DNA of 8,786 bases from Pseudomonadota bacterium. Its GTDB lineage: Bacteria; Pseudomonadota; Alphaproteobacteria; Rhodospirillales; Casp-alpha2. This document shows, piece by piece, positions 7,161 to 8,786 of this stretch. The notes below the pieces were generated by a model. That model saw nothing but the letters and a program-made list of their open reading frames with translations. It was not told where the DNA came from and did no database searches. The position numbers were made by a program, and so were the translations under genes. The stretch covers positions 1-8,786 of the forward strand of contig JAQBZY010000039.1 of NCBI GenBank assembly GCA_027620395.1. The letters run 5' to 3'. Position 1 is the first letter of the stretch. Each line of letters begins with the position of its first letter.

Positions 7161-7720
7161 GTGTCAGCGAAATCTTCCGGCGCCTCTGGACTGGCGGGTC
7201 GTTATGCGACTGCGCTGTTCGATCTCGCCCGCGAGGAAAAGAAGCTCGACGATGTTGCCGCCGACCTCAGTCAACTCGGCGCCATGGTCGCTGAAAGCGC
7301 CGATCTCGCCCGTCTGATCCGATCGCCGGTCATTTCCAGGGGCGATCAGGTTCGCGCCATGTCGGCGATTGCCGAAGCCGCGGGCTTTTCCAAGTTGACC
7401 GGCAATTTCGTCGGTGTCGTTGCTGAGAATCGGCGTTTGTTCGCGGTCCCGGCGATGATTATGGCCTATCAGGCGATGCTCGCCGAAAGCCGGGGGCAGG
7501 CAACCGCCGAGGTCGTATCGGCGAAACCGCTCAGCGATGCTCAACGCCAAGCCGTCACCAATGCCTTGAAACAGGCCATCGGCACCGCTGTCCAGGTCGA
7601 GGAACGGGTCGACGAAAGCCTGCTCGGCGGCCTTGTCGTCAAGGTCGGTTCCCGGATGGTCGATAGTTCTTTGAAAACCAAATTACAGCAAATGCGCCTC
7701 GCCATGAAAGGGATTGGCTG

Positions 7721-7721
<1 letters not shown>
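7161..7721 (+). CDS. atpH: F1F0 ATP synthase delta subunit
   Basis: A 186-residue delta subunit, the typical bacterial length. It forms part of the peripheral stalk that joins the F1 head, through the alpha subunits' N-termini, to the F0 b subunits on the cytoplasmic face of the inner membrane. The N-terminal helical domain opens with [17 protein letters not shown] (about 9-25) and contains [12 protein letters not shown] (52-63). The C-terminal domain has the family signature [20 protein letters not shown] (151-170), including Gly156-Gly157. Translation starts at GTG with a GAGGGG site upstream. The stop overlaps the atpA start by one base (TGATG), indicating translational coupling. It is the first gene of the F1 operon; no F0 genes precede it, as is usual in alphaproteobacteria, where F0 and F1 genes are in separate clusters. 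Confidence 0.96.

Positions 7722-8786
<1,065 letters not shown>

Noticed and set aside
7021..7317. A 98-codon plus-strand frame beginning in the priA-atpH gap
   Set aside because: Runs 157 bp into atpH out of frame, has no ribosome binding site and gives no recognisable protein.

Overview
The window is GC-rich and densely coded, with GTG as well as ATG starts and gene orders (DUF484-xerC, and priA next to atpH-atpA) typical of an alphaproteobacterium, most likely in or near the Rhodospirillales. That placement is inferred from composition and gene content; there is no rRNA or other phylogenetic marker here.

Layout, left to right. Positions 1-107 hold the 5' end of a minus-strand gene that runs off the left edge. 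A 91-bp divergent intergenic region follows, with a TATAAT hexamer and a perfect 16-bp palindrome. These precede a tight three-gene plus-strand cassette (199-2873): an ArsR-family repressor with a C-terminal vicinal cysteine pair, a PF03773-type permease carrying the Cys-Ser-Cys motif, and an MFS transporter. The cassette looks like a self-regulated efflux unit for a soft metal or metalloid (arsenic/organoarsenical, or Cu/Zn-type); the substrate cannot be fixed from sequence.

Convergent to it is a minus-strand pair, DUF484 then xerC (4535-2890), overlapping by 4 bp (GTGA). XerC has all expected catalytic residues and is a housekeeping chromosome-dimer recombinase candidate, not a mobile-element integrase. 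Divergent from DUF484 is priA (4687-6885), the primosomal replication-restart helicase, with complete helicase motifs and all eight zinc-binding cysteines.

After a 275-bp non-coding gap with some hairpin potential comes the start of the F1 ATP synthase operon: atpH (delta) and atpA (alpha, cut by the right edge). They overlap by one base (TGATG).

Most of the window is conserved core genome. The part that looks accessory is the efflux cassette with its palindromic operator. I found no CRISPR array, insertion sequence, tRNA, rRNA or prophage signature, and no convincing evidence of a wholly new system.
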